Shown here: positions 27,320 through 35,789 of the stretch, one piece after another
How the letters are laid out: every line of letters starts with the position of its first letter
Numbering within the stretch: position 1 is the first letter of the stretch
Source: CAVQMC01 sp963713505
GTDB taxonomy: Bacteria; Bacteroidota; Ignavibacteria; Ignavibacteriales; Ignavibacteriaceae
Length of the DNA: 64,000 nucleotides
Assembly: GCA_963713505.1 (NCBI GenBank)
Contig: CAVQMC010000022.1
Span: forward strand, 124,001-188,000
Reading direction: 5' to 3'
The notes under the pieces: generated by a model
The model's database searches: none
The model's input: the letters and a program-made list of their open reading frames with translations, nothing else
What the model was told of the DNA's origin: nothing
Program-made: the position numbers and the translations under genes

Positions 27320-28465
27320 ATGAATTTCGATTTCACCGAAGATCAAAAAATGATCCAAGAATCTGCCCGAGAATTTGCTCAAGCAGAAATTGCTCCAACT
27401 GCTGTTGAAAGAGACATTAAAGCAGAATTTCCAGCCGAAATAGTAAAAAAATTAGGTGAGCTTGGTTTTTTAGGAATGATGGTTCCGCCTGAATACGGAG
27501 GCGCAGGACTTGATACAATTAGTTATGTTTTAGCAATGATAGAAGTTTCAAAAGTCGATGCCAGTGTTGGTGTTATAATGTCGGTTAATAATTCATTAGT
27601 TTGTTACGGATTGGAAAAATACGGTTCTGATTTTATCAAAGATAAATATTTAATTCCTTTAGCAAAAGGAGAAAAATTAGGAGCTTTCGCATTGTCCGAA
27701 CCTGAAGCAGGAAGCGATGCTACCCAGCAGAAAACTTTGGCTTCAAAAGATGGTGATTCTTTTGCTTTAAATGGAATGAAAAACTGGATTACAAACGGTA
27801 CAACTGCAGATTATTATTTGGTTATGGCTCAGACAAATAAAGAACTTGGCCATAAAGGTATTACTACTTTTCTTGTTGAAAAAGGAACTCCCGGATTTGA
27901 TCACGGTAAAAAAGAGGATAAATTGGGAATCAGAAGTTCTGATACATGTTCATTGACTTTTGAAAATTGTAAAGTTCCAAAAGAAAATATTATTTGGGAA
28001 GAAGGCAAAGGTTTTAACTTTGCAATGAATACATTAAACGGCGGAAGAATTGGAATTGCCGCTCAGGCTATTGGAATTGCAGAAGCTTCTCTGGATTCTG
28101 CTGTAAAATATTCACAGGAAAGAAAAGCATTCGGACAAACAATTTCGGGTTTCCAGGCAATTCAATTTAAACTATCCGATATGGCTGTAAAAGTTGACTG
28201 CGCAAAGATGCTTACATTAAAAGCTGCTGCATTAAAAGATGCAGGTAAAAAATATTATAAAGAAGCTGCAATGGCAAAACTTTATTCATCCCAAATTGCA
28301 GTTGAATGCGCACTCGATGCTATTCAAATCCACGGCGGTTATGGTTATGTAAGAGAATATTTAGTCGAAAGATATTTACGCGATGCTAAAATAACTGAAA
28401 TTTACGAAGGAACTTCCGAGATTCAGAAAGTTGTAATAGCACGCGCTTTACTTGATAACAAATAA
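27320..28465 (+). CDS. Acyl-CoA dehydrogenase (short-chain/butyryl type)
   Basis: A flavoenzyme oxidising acyl-CoA thioesters, passing electrons to electron-transfer flavoprotein. Marks: N-terminal MNFDFTEDQKMIQESAREFA, the FAD-contacting GAFALSEPEAGSDA, then MKNWITNG, and the C-terminal IHGGYGYVREYLVERYLRDAK followed by EIYEGTSEIQ, which carries the catalytic Glu of short-chain enzymes (motifs quoted in part). Length 381 residues is typical. A good ribosome site (GGGAAGAATA) precedes the ATG. No ETF gene lies nearby, so substrate and pathway remain open. Confidence 0.92.
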   Translation: MNFDFTEDQKMIQESAREFAQAEIAPTAVERDIKAEFPAEIVKKLGELGFLGMMVPPEYGGAGLDTISYVLAMIEVSKVDASVGVIMSVNNSLVCYGLEKYGSDFIKDKYLIPLAKGEKLGAFALSEPEAGSDATQQKTLASKDGDSFALNGMKNWITNGTTADYYLVMAQTNKELGHKGITTFLVEKGTPGFDHGKKEDKLGIRSSDTCSLTFENCKVPKENIIWEEGKGFNFAMNTLNGGRIGIAAQAIGIAEASLDSAVKYSQERKAFGQTISGFQAIQFKLSDMAVKVDCAKMLTLKAAALKDAGKKYYKEAAMAKLYSSQIAVECALDAIQIHGGYGYVREYLVERYLRDAKITEIYEGTSEIQKVVIARALLDNK

Positions 28466-28472
28466 AATTCTA

Positions 28473-28922
28473 ATGAAGTTTTTGTTTTTAGTTTTTTTCC
28501 TTGCTGCCAATTGTTTTGCACAAACCGATTGGGTAAAATGGGGAAAAAAAGATGTACCATATGTAATTCATAATGAAAATAATCAAAGGGATTATTCGAT
28601 CAATTCGGATAATCCTGTTAATTTTTTAACTAAATCTTTAGTTAATGTTTATTGGTATTTTGTCTCTGATGTAGATGGAGATAACTGTTCGTTCAATCCT
28701 ACCTGCTCCAGTTTTTTCATTCAAAGTGTTAAGAAAACAAATATTTTCCAAGGCACATTAATGTTTTTCGACAGGTTCACAAGGGATATGAATATTTTTA
28801 ATAAAAAATCACTCTATCCGATTTTACCTGACGGACATTTTTATGATCCGCCTTCTTTATATACTTTGAATAATAATAAAATAAAGTATTTACCTCCGAC
28901 CTATATTGAATATAAAAAATGA
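28473..28922 (+). CDS. Exported YidD-like protein
   Basis: The start at ATG 28473 gives a clear signal peptide (MKFLFLVFFLAANCFA, then QTDW). The core, VYWYFVSDVDGDNCSFNPTCS followed by SFFIQSVKK, is the YidD signature with the paired Cys of CxFxPTCS. Classical YidD is about 70-90 residues, cytoplasmic and next to rnpA/yidC; this one is 149 residues, exported and far from those genes. A role in membrane protein insertion should not be assumed. It is the first of three tightly coupled genes: its stop overlaps the next ATG (ATGA). Confidence 0.75.
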   Translation: MKFLFLVFFLAANCFAQTDWVKWGKKDVPYVIHNENNQRDYSINSDNPVNFLTKSLVNVYWYFVSDVDGDNCSFNPTCSSFFIQSVKKTNIFQGTLMFFDRFTRDMNIFNKKSLYPILPDGHFYDPPSLYTLNNNKIKYLPPTYIEYKK

Positions 28923-29783
28923 TAATTGTATTATTATTTTTAATTACCTCTTCCGTTTTTGCACAGGATTCTCTTTCAAATAAAAACGATGATTTTTTTT
29001 CAATATCAAATGTTAAAAAGTTCGGTGATTATCTTTATTGCCAAAAAGATTATCTGCGAGCAATAAATGAGTATAACCGTTTTGATTTTTTAAAGAATGA
29101 AGATACAACCCAATTTAAAATTGTTCTCAGTTATCAAAAAATGGGATATTATAAAAATGCGATTCAGGAAATTAATTTAATCCCAGGAACTTCTAAATTT
29201 TATGAAATATCTCGAGCGGAATTCTTTAAGATTTTATTTCTTCAAAACAATTATGATGATTTAAGAATTACAATATCAAGAATAAAAGATGAAAAAAAAT
29301 ATAAATATTTAAATGAAATAAATAAACTTTATTATTTCTCTTATTTGTTTACAGACGACAGCCTGCCTTCAAAAATTGATTTTTTAAATGCGTTTCCGGA
29401 TTCTGAGAAAAGTGCAGTAAACAATTTTTATAATTTAAAAGAAAGATCCTTCTTATAAAAGTCCTTTACTTGCTGGAATATTCTCTGCTCTTGTTCCGGG
29501 CAGCGGAAAAATTTATACTGGGGATATCAGCGACGGAATTATTTCATTTACAGTTTCTGCAATACTCGGATATTTGGTTTATACTAATTTTACACACAAA
29601 CATTATTTCCGCGGATGGCTTTTTACCGGATTAGGAATTTTCTTTAACGCCGGGAATATTTACGGTTCTGTTGCATCGGCTCAGTTATTTAATGCTAAAG
29701 TGAATTTCAACTTTACACACGGATTGAATATTTATCTTGATAAAAAAAATTACTTTCTGCCTGGTTACAATTTTTGCAAATGA
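28919..29783 (+). CDS. TPR/membrane protein, first of two paralogs (one frameshift)
   Basis: Signal-like N-terminus (MIIVLLFLITSSVFAQ), about 140 residues of weak TPR-like helices, then a hydrophobic C-terminal domain with the motif VPGSGKIYTGDISDGI and two membrane stretches. The frame breaks near 29450: the first part ends ...KERSFL, and the continuation starts YKSPLLAGIFSALVPGSG one base out of phase. Repaired, it is about 287 residues, close to the 279 of the next gene, which has the parallel motif IPGAGQIYTGNYVSGV. The two are evidently paralogs. Function unknown; the close coupling with the YidD-like gene suggests a shared envelope role. Confidence 0.7.
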
Positions 29784-30619
29784 TTAATAAAAAATACATA
29801 ACATCAATATTTTTATTAATTATCACAGGATATTTATATCCGCAAACTAATTTAGAAGTTCAATTTAACAGAGCAAAAAAATTATATAATCATGAAGAAT
29901 ATTATGATGCAATAACAGAGTTTAAAAGATTAAACTTTTTCGATACAAACAAACTGTTCGCCTTTCAATCAAATTATTATATCGGTTTATCTTATAAATC
30001 CGGTGCAAAGTTATCCGATGCAATTCAATATTTAAATATCGCGGAAATTAATGCTAATACAGATGACGATTCATTTAAAGCAAAAATTCAAATAATACGG
30101 ACAAATATTTTAAGAAGAACAAATGAAAGAGCTGAGCAGTTATTGGATGACTTATCAGAATATAAAAAATTTAAGGACAAATCAGATCAAATAAATTACT
30201 GGCGCGGATGGAACTTTATTTTTATGGATAAGTGGAATGATGCGGCAAACATATTTTCTAAAATTGATAGTTGTAAAGAATTATATAATCTGTGTTTAAA
30301 AGTTGATGATGATAAATATTCGGAAACACTGGCAAAGGTTCTTTCTGTATTTATTCCGGGTGCCGGACAAATATATACAGGCAATTATGTAAGCGGCGTT
30401 TTGTCTTTAGGCTGGAATGCATTATTCGGATATTTAACGGTTCATGCATTTGTAGATGACCGAATATTTGACGGACTTATGATTGCAAATTTTTTATGGT
30501 TGAGATTTTATAGAGGGAATCTTGAAAATGCTGCTAAATTCGTTGAAGAAAAAAACATTGCAGTAAGTAATTCTGCATTATTATATTTACAAAATAACTA
30601 CACGGGTCTTAAACCATAA
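29780..30619 (+). CDS. TPR/membrane protein, second paralog
   Basis: Start at ATG 29780, overlapping the previous stop (ATGA), which gives a signal peptide (MINKKYITSIFLLIITGYLYPQ). Two to three TPR-like helix pairs follow (about 20-150), for example AKKLYNHEEYYDAITEFKRL. The C-terminal domain starts with SVFIPGAGQIYTGNYVSGV and has about two membrane segments (LGWNALFGYLTVHAF and FDGLMIANFLWLRFY). The PG.GQ.Y.G motif is common to small bacterial membrane domains of unknown role. It is intact, unlike its frameshifted neighbour. No catalytic residues recognised. Confidence 0.7.
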   Translation: MINKKYITSIFLLIITGYLYPQTNLEVQFNRAKKLYNHEEYYDAITEFKRLNFFDTNKLFAFQSNYYIGLSYKSGAKLSDAIQYLNIAEINANTDDDSFKAKIQIIRTNILRRTNERAEQLLDDLSEYKKFKDKSDQINYWRGWNFIFMDKWNDAANIFSKIDSCKELYNLCLKVDDDKYSETLAKVLSVFIPGAGQIYTGNYVSGVLSLGWNALFGYLTVHAFVDDRIFDGLMIANFLWLRFYRGNLENAAKFVEEKNIAVSNSALLYLQNNYTGLKP

Positions 30620-30925
30620 AAAGTTTGTATTAAAAAATTTTTCATTTTTGAAAATTGCAGCATGAAACTCTGAATCGCTATTTGTAGTAGAAAGAATAAA
30701 AGAAGCTATAAAATTACATTAAATACTTAAATGGGATAAATCTCAATTACCCACTAATTTATGTTTGATGTTTATTAGTTGTTTTGTTAAAATTGAAATC
30801 GAGTTTTAAAAATTTCCAATATCGGGAATCAAAATAATTTATTATTGTCCAAAATTAAATAATTGCATTTGGTCTAATAATTGAAAACCAATAACAGAAA
30901 TTAAAATAAATAGGAGATACACTAA
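30620..30925. other. Intergenic region before the ferredoxin pair
   Basis: This is 306 bases of AT-rich DNA with no supported gene and no clear hairpin. An AGGAG ribosome site lies at its right end before the first ferredoxin. I see nothing else of note. Confidence 0.5.
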
Positions 30926-31258
30926 ATGGCGATAATGATAACCGAAGAATGCATCAACTGCGGCGCATGCGAACCTGAATGCCCAAATACTGCAATTTAT
31001 GAAGGAAGCGCAGAATGGGAATTGGCAGGTACAACTTATGGAGAAGGCGATGCAGCTCCTTCCGGAGCATCCGGATTTTATTCCAATGATTTCTTCTATA
31101 TTGTTCCCGATAAATGTACCGAGTGCAAAGGATTTCACGATGAACCGCAATGTGCGGCTGTATGTCCTGTTGACTGCTGTATTCCGGATCCTAACCACGA
31201 GGAAGATGAAGAAACTTTGCTTAAAAGAAAAGAATATCTGGATGGTATAGGAAGATAA
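30926..31258 (+). CDS. 2[4Fe-4S] ferredoxin, Chlorobium type, copy A
   Basis: A low-potential electron carrier. The first cluster motif is CINCGACEPECP; the second is CTECKGFHDEPQCAAVCP, with an eight-residue insertion between the second and third Cys, as in the ferredoxins of green sulfur bacteria that serve reductive carbon metabolism. A charged tail (HEEDEETLLKRKEYLDG) is absent from copy B. At 110 residues it is slightly longer than the type ferredoxins. It has its own ribosome site and is followed by an intrinsic terminator, so it is probably monocistronic. Confidence 0.93.
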   Translation: MAIMITEECINCGACEPECPNTAIYEGSAEWELAGTTYGEGDAAPSGASGFYSNDFFYIVPDKCTECKGFHDEPQCAAVCPVDCCIPDPNHEEDEETLLKRKEYLDGIGR

Positions 31259-31297
31259 TTTAACCTTTTAATTAAATCTTTGAATTTGGAAAAAATT

Positions 31298-31322
31298 GGG
31301 CATTTTATTATGCCCTTTTTTT
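31298..31322 (+). terminator. Intrinsic terminator after ferredoxin A
   Basis: Stem GGGCAT / ATGCCC with a 6-base loop (TTTATT), followed by seven T. Confidence 0.8.
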
Positions 31323-31588
31323 ATTTTCAAAGTAAAAACCGTTTTTTTAATTCTTTTTTACCTCACCAACTTAGAGAAATTAAAAACTTCTTATTCTCGC
31401 AACTGAAAAACTCTTGTTATTGAAAATTGCTAATATTAAAAGAATAATAGTGAATATTGGTTAAAATAACAGTCTTAGCAATATTTCATCCGGCATGATA
31501 TTCTGGCATAGAATTGGTGATTAATACAACAGAATTGAAAATTTGAAAATAAAGTTAATTAAAAATATAGTACAGAAGGAGAATAGAA

Positions 31589-31861
31589 ATGGCTTACAGA
31601 ATAACGGATGAATGCATTAACTGTGGTGCTTGCGAACCAGAATGCCCAAATAGTTCAATCTACGAAGGCGGAAACAACTGGGAAATGGATGGAAAATCTT
31701 ATGGTGCAGGCGATGCAGCTCCGTCAGGAAAAAATGATTTTTATTCAGATGAATTCTTTTATATAGTTCCTGATAAATGTACCGAATGCGAAGGATTTCA
31801 TGATGAGCCTCAATGCGTTAGTGTATGTCCAGTTGAATGTGTTGTTCAAATAAGTGAATAG
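31589..31861 (+). CDS. 2[4Fe-4S] ferredoxin, Chlorobium type, copy B
   Basis: A close paralog of the gene 330 bases upstream: CINCGACEPECP and CTECEGFHDEPQCVSVCP carry all eight cluster Cys, and the linker (GDAAPSG, then FFYIVPDKCTE) is nearly the same. It ends at 90 residues, without the charged tail of copy A. A strong ribosome site (AAGGAGA) precedes the ATG. Separate leaders and separate terminators for A and B suggest independent transcription, perhaps for different redox partners. Arose by local duplication, I infer. Confidence 0.93.
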   Translation: MAYRITDECINCGACEPECPNSSIYEGGNNWEMDGKSYGAGDAAPSGKNDFYSDEFFYIVPDKCTECEGFHDEPQCVSVCPVECVVQISE

Positions 31862-31961
31862 TAAGTAGTTTTTCTGCCAGGGGAGAGTGCGGAAAGAAAC
31901 CAGGGGAGATATGATGATGGTGGGGAAACACGAGAAAGAAAAGTAAAAAAAAGGGGACTTG

Positions 31962-31993
31962 GAAGGGCGTCGTAAGACGCCCTTCTTTAGTTT
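31962..31993 (+). terminator. Strong hairpin terminator after ferredoxin B
   Basis: A perfect 10-bp stem (GAAGGGCGTC / GACGCCCTTC) closed by a GTAA tetraloop (GNRA type), followed by TTTAGTTT. Confidence 0.8.
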
Positions 31994-32075
31994 AAAGCTC
32001 TTCTGATTTTAATAACTATTTATTATAAAATATCTTAGTAAAATATAATTAACCAAATAGTAACAATTTTATTTT

Positions 32076-32119
32076 TAAACCATAGAAACTTTGCGATCTT
32101 AGCATTCTTTGCGGTTAAA
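32076..32119 (+). repeat. Dispersed intergenic repeat, copy 2
   Basis: The core at 32090-32118 (TTTGCGATCTTAGCATTC, then TTTGCGGTTAA) differs from the core at 874-902 at only three positions. The upstream hairpin part of copies 1 and 3 is missing here. Confidence 0.65.
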
Positions 32120-32232
32120 ATAATTTTTTTCTTCTATCGATAAATTTCTCCCCTCACACCTCACTTTTAAAATTCTTAAATCTTCTTTAACTTATACTTA
32201 AATTATTTTCATTTACAAATACTTAAATTATT

Positions 32233-33078
32233 ATGACTATTGGAAAATATAATCTTAAAATATTTAATACCGGATATTTTGGTTTAGACGGCGGCGCAAT
32301 GTTCGGAATTGTTCCTAAACCGCTTTGGCAGAAAACTAATCCCGCTGATGATGCAAATAGAATAAAACTTGCAACAAGAAATCTATTATTGGAAACAGAA
32401 AGAAGAAAAATTCTAATTGACACAGGAATGGGAAATAAGTGGGATGAAAAATCTCAAAAAATTTATGATGTTGACCAAAGTGAATTTTCAGTTGAAAAAA
32501 CTCTTGAGAAAAATAATATTAAAGCCGAAGAAATAACTGATGTTATTTTAACTCATCTTCATTTCGATCATACAGGCGGCTCGACAAAACTTGAAAACGG
32601 AAAACTTGTCCCGGCATTTCCAAATGCAAAATATTATGTTCAAAAGAAAAACTGGGATTGGGCAAACAATCCATCCGACAGAGATAAAGGTAGTTATATT
32701 AAAGATAATTTTGTCCCTTTAGCAGAAGCCGGAGTATTAAAATTTATAAATGGTGAAAAGAACTTTGATGATGAAATTGAATTTTTAATTGTAAACGGAC
32801 ATACATTTGCACAGCAATTAATTAAGATTTCCGATTCCTCGAATATTTTTCTTTTTTGCTGCGATCTGCTTCCTACAACTTCTCATATTCCAATTCCGTA
32901 TGTTATGGGATATGATCTTCAGCCGCTTGTAACAGTTAAAGAGAAAAAAGAAATATTAAAAAAAGCTTTGGATGAAAACTGGAAATTAATTTTTGAACAT
33001 GATCCGGTTACAGCTTATGCAACACTTGAAGCATCGGAAAAAGGAATAAGAATAAAAGATAAATATGAATCCTTATAA
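32233..33078 (+). CDS. MBL-fold metallohydrolase
   Basis: A metallo-beta-lactamase-fold protein of 281 residues with the metal motif THLHFDHTGG (HxHxDH) at about residue 111, a preceding ILIDTGMGNKW, a later NGHTFAQQ that supplies another metal His, the CCDLLPT segment and a final EHDP. It resembles YflN-like or quorum-quenching-type MBL hydrolases, but the substrate is not readable. It overlaps the Rieske gene by 14 bases and starts an apparent three-gene unit with the Rieske protein and queG. Confidence 0.88.
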   Translation: MTIGKYNLKIFNTGYFGLDGGAMFGIVPKPLWQKTNPADDANRIKLATRNLLLETERRKILIDTGMGNKWDEKSQKIYDVDQSEFSVEKTLEKNNIKAEEITDVILTHLHFDHTGGSTKLENGKLVPAFPNAKYYVQKKNWDWANNPSDRDKGSYIKDNFVPLAEAGVLKFINGEKNFDDEIEFLIVNGHTFAQQLIKISDSSNIFLFCCDLLPTTSHIPIPYVMGYDLQPLVTVKEKKEILKKALDENWKLIFEHDPVTAYATLEASEKGIRIKDKYESL

Positions 33079-33418
33079 CGAATTGACAAATAAAGAAGAA
33101 TATAATTTTGTCTGTTCAATTAAAGATCTAAAAAACGAAGAAGGCAAAAGATTTATTATTGACGACACAGAAATTGCTGTGTTTAAAGTGAATGGTGAGG
33201 TTTATGCTTTAAATAATATCTGCGCGCATCAGCATACAGCATTAATTTACGACGGATTTATAGAAGACGGCTGCGTTGTTTGTCCGGTTCACGGCTGGAT
33301 GTTTGATCTGCAGACCGGCAGAATGCCGACAAACAGAAAAGGAATTGATGCTTATCCGGTTGCAATTGATAATGACAAAATTTATGTAAAAATTACTAAA
33401 AAAGAACTTAAATGGTAA
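33065..33418 (+). CDS. Small Rieske [2Fe-2S] protein (NirD-like)
   Basis: A 117-residue soluble Rieske domain: first ligand motif CAHQH, second CPVHGWMFD, ending with PVAIDNDKIYVKI. It has no oxygenase catalytic domain and no membrane anchor, so it fits the NirD/ferredoxin-like type that carries electrons to a partner enzyme. Its start overlaps the MBL gene, and queG starts 11 bases after it. The partner is unknown; an MBL-Rieske pair hints at an electron-requiring hydrolase or at simple operon packing. Confidence 0.9.
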   Translation: MNPYNELTNKEEYNFVCSIKDLKNEEGKRFIIDDTEIAVFKVNGEVYALNNICAHQHTALIYDGFIEDGCVVCPVHGWMFDLQTGRMPTNRKGIDAYPVAIDNDKIYVKITKKELKW

Positions 33419-33429
33419 TTAGTTATTAA

Positions 33430-34377
33430 ATGCATCCTTTCTTTAAAATGAAAATTACAAACGAACTGGTAATTGAAAAAGCAAAATCTCTCGGTTTTGA
33501 TTTGATTGGTTTTGCTAAAGCAGAAGATTTAAAACCGGAAATTGAACATCTGGAAAAATGGCTTGCAAAAAATTATCAGGCCGGAATGAAATACATGGAA
33601 AGAAATATCGATAAAAGAAAAGATGTGAAAAATATTTTACCGAATGCAAAAAGTGTTATTTCATTAGCTTTGAATTATTATACGAATGAAAAATATTCAA
33701 ACGAAAATAATAAAGGAAAAGTCTCACGTTATGCATGGGGAACGGATTATCATTTAATTATCTGGGAAAAATTAGAACAGCTTGAAAACGAATTAAAACA
33801 AATCGATCCGGAATTTGAATCAAAATCCTATGTTGATACCGGACCGGTTATGGATAAAGTTTGGGCTGTAAAATCGGGAATTGGCTGGATGGGAAAACAC
33901 ACAAATGTCATAAATAAAGAAATCGGAAGCTGGATTTTTTTATCTACTATAATTACAAATTATGAATTTGAATATTCAGAGGAAATTCCGGATTTCTGCG
34001 GTTCCTGCACTGCTTGTATAGATGCTTGTCCCACAAATGCAATAGTTGATGAATATATTGTCGATTCCAATAAATGTATTTCTTATTTAACAATTGAAAA
34101 CAAAAACGAAATTCCGGAAAAATTTAAAAATGATTTTGATAACTGGCTCTTCGGCTGCGATATCTGCCAGGATGTTTGTCCGTGGAATATTAAATTTTCT
34201 CAACTGACTAATGAGAACAAATTTTATCCTGAAAACGGAAACAAAGAAATTGATTTAAATGAAATTGAACAAATGACAAACAAAGAATTCAAAGAAAGAT
34301 TTTCCCGCAGCCCGATCAACAGAGCCAAATTAAAAGGCTTAAAAAGAAACGCAGAGTTTTTGAAGAAAAGTATATAA
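33430..34377 (+). CDS. queG: Epoxyqueuosine reductase
   Basis: The last step of queuosine synthesis: cobalamin-dependent reduction of epoxyqueuosine in tRNA. The protein (315 residues; possible later start MKITNE at 33448) has the catalytic-domain segment YVDTGPVMDKVWAVKSGIGW (cobalamin site, Asp in DTGPV), then a ferredoxin-like domain with CGSCTACIDACPTNAI and a second cluster CDICQDVCPWN. The C-terminal HEAT-like extension of some QueG is absent, as in short versions. Confidence 0.93.
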   Translation: MHPFFKMKITNELVIEKAKSLGFDLIGFAKAEDLKPEIEHLEKWLAKNYQAGMKYMERNIDKRKDVKNILPNAKSVISLALNYYTNEKYSNENNKGKVSRYAWGTDYHLIIWEKLEQLENELKQIDPEFESKSYVDTGPVMDKVWAVKSGIGWMGKHTNVINKEIGSWIFLSTIITNYEFEYSEEIPDFCGSCTACIDACPTNAIVDEYIVDSNKCISYLTIENKNEIPEKFKNDFDNWLFGCDICQDVCPWNIKFSQLTNENKFYPENGNKEIDLNEIEQMTNKEFKERFSRSPINRAKLKGLKRNAEFLKKSI

Positions 34378-34772
34378 TAATTTTATTTTAATTAATTAAG
34401 ATTATTAATCAAATTATTCTTCGCATCTAAAAAGAATTGCTATCTAGAAAGCGAATATAGTGAAGTGATTGACTGCTGGAATTCTGCTGAAAGTATCTGG
34501 CAGACAAAAAATCATTTTTGTTTGAATCCGGATAGACCGGATGAGTTAATTTATTTTAGCTGAACAGAGTGAGATTTCCGCAATACTTTTTCAGTGCTAC
34601 TTCTATTTGTATTTTTCTTATGCTAAGAAAAGTACAAAGGAATGATCAAATCCAATAATAACTTACTTAAGAATTATAATTTCCTTATTTTTGATTTCGA
34701 TCTTTTTGAATCTTTTTTGAAATTCAGTAATCAAACGTTAATAAAATAAATAATGTTTTTTCAGGAGAAATA
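34378..34772. other. Intergenic region with long inverted repeat
   Basis: This is 395 bases with no supported gene. It holds the short direct repeat CCGGAT-AGA-CCGGAT near 34533 and a 15-bp inverted repeat at 34606-34638. The right end carries a CAGGAGA ribosome site for trxB. The segment from about 34460 to 34640 is less AT-rich than typical spacers here and may be a decayed insert or element. Confidence 0.4.
34606..34638. repeat. 15-bp inverted repeat with 3-base loop
   Basis: Left arm TTTGTATTTTTCTTA, loop TGC, right arm TAAGAAAAGTACAAA. All positions pair in RNA, one as a U-G wobble. There is no T-run after it, so it is not a standard terminator. It lies about 135 bases before trxB. Confidence 0.6.
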
Positions 34773-35732
34773 ATGGCTGAAACAAGTTCTAATAATCATC
34801 ATAAAGTAATAATAATCGGTTCGGGTCCTGCCGGATTAACCGCAGCTTTATACAATGCAAGAGCAAATTTAAACCCTGTAATTTTTGAAGGTTTGCAGCC
34901 CGGAGGTCAGCTTACAATTACAACCGAAGTTGAAAATTATCCCGGTTTTGAAAAAGGAATTATGGGTCCGGAATTAATGGATATAATGAGGAAACAAGCT
35001 TTAAGATTCGGTGCAAAATCATTTTTTAAAGAGGTGGCAGAAGTTGATTTTTCTAAAAGACCTTTTGTTGTAAAAACTTACGACGAAATCCACACCGCTG
35101 ATGCAGTAATTATATCAACCGGAGCTTCCGCAAAACTGCTTGGTTTGGAAAGCGAAAAAAATTATATGGGTTACGGAGTTTCTGCATGTGCAACCTGTGA
35201 CGGATTTTTCTTTAAAGATCAAAAAGTTATTGTTGTCGGCGGCGGAGATACGGCAATGGAAGAAGCTAACTTTTTAACTAAGTTTGCCAGTGAGGTTACA
35301 ATAATTCATAGGAGAGATGAGTTTCGTGCTTCCAAAATAATGCTGGACAGAGCAAAGAAAAATCCTAAAATAAAATTCATGACAAGCAAAGTTGTTAAAG
35401 AAGTTGTCGGCAAAGAAGAAAACGGCAGAAAAATAATGACCGGAGTTATTCTTGAAGATACCAATGATCATTCAACTTCGGAATTTAAAGCCGACGGTTT
35501 ATTTATTGGAATCGGACATAAACCAAATACGGATTTATTTAAAGATATTTTGGATATGGATGAAACCGGATATTTAATGGTAAAACCGCATTCAACTTAT
35601 ACAAATATTGAAGGTGTTTTCGCTGCCGGTGATGTTGCAGATAAAACTTACCGTCAGGCAGTTACCGCTGCAGGTTCCGGCTGTATGGCTGCAATTGATG
35701 CTGAAAGATGGCTGGAAGCTCAGGAAGCTTAA
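34773..35732 (+). CDS. trxB: Thioredoxin-disulfide reductase
   Basis: A flavoprotein that reduces thioredoxin with NADPH. FAD site GSGPAGLTAALYNARA, redox-active CATC in SACATCDGFFF, NAD(P)H site VVGGGDTAMEEA with HRRDEFRA, and the C-terminal FAD contact GVFAAGDVAD. Length 319 residues is normal. A clear AGGAGA site precedes the ATG, and a hairpin terminator follows, so the gene is probably transcribed alone. Confidence 0.96.
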   Translation: MAETSSNNHHKVIIIGSGPAGLTAALYNARANLNPVIFEGLQPGGQLTITTEVENYPGFEKGIMGPELMDIMRKQALRFGAKSFFKEVAEVDFSKRPFVVKTYDEIHTADAVIISTGASAKLLGLESEKNYMGYGVSACATCDGFFFKDQKVIVVGGGDTAMEEANFLTKFASEVTIIHRRDEFRASKIMLDRAKKNPKIKFMTSKVVKEVVGKEENGRKIMTGVILEDTNDHSTSEFKADGLFIGIGHKPNTDLFKDILDMDETGYLMVKPHSTYTNIEGVFAAGDVADKTYRQAVTAAGSGCMAAIDAERWLEAQEA

Positions 35733-35752
35733 CTATTATTTATTAAAAAATT

Positions 35753-35788
35753 TGGCTGTTAATATAAAATAATAACAGCCATTTTTTT
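35753..35788. terminator. Bidirectional terminator between trxB and the DUF6249 gene
   Basis: A 9-bp stem TGGCTGTTA / TAACAGCCA with an 11-base A/T loop and seven T on the plus side. The minus side has an A-run mirror, so it can serve the convergent gene too. Confidence 0.75.
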
Positions 35789-35789
35789 A

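Larger units (their letters stand above)
31862..32232. other. Intergenic region with G-rich leader, terminator and repeat
   Basis: The first 100 bases are unusually G-rich for this genome and hold CCAGGGGAGA twice (31878 and 31900). A tiny frame, MMMVGKHEKEK at 31911-31946, follows the second copy, which could act as its ribosome site. The terminator at 31962 and a dispersed repeat at 32076 complete the region. No larger gene is supported. Confidence 0.45.

Noticed and set aside
31911..31946. Eleven-codon frame MMMVGKHEKEK after ferredoxin B as a gene
   Set aside because: It has a fair ribosome-like site but is too short to support without conservation; mentioned only as part of the spacer.
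34525..34550. tRNA T-arm-like TTTGAATCC
   Set aside because: No matching acceptor, D or anticodon arm can be folded around it.
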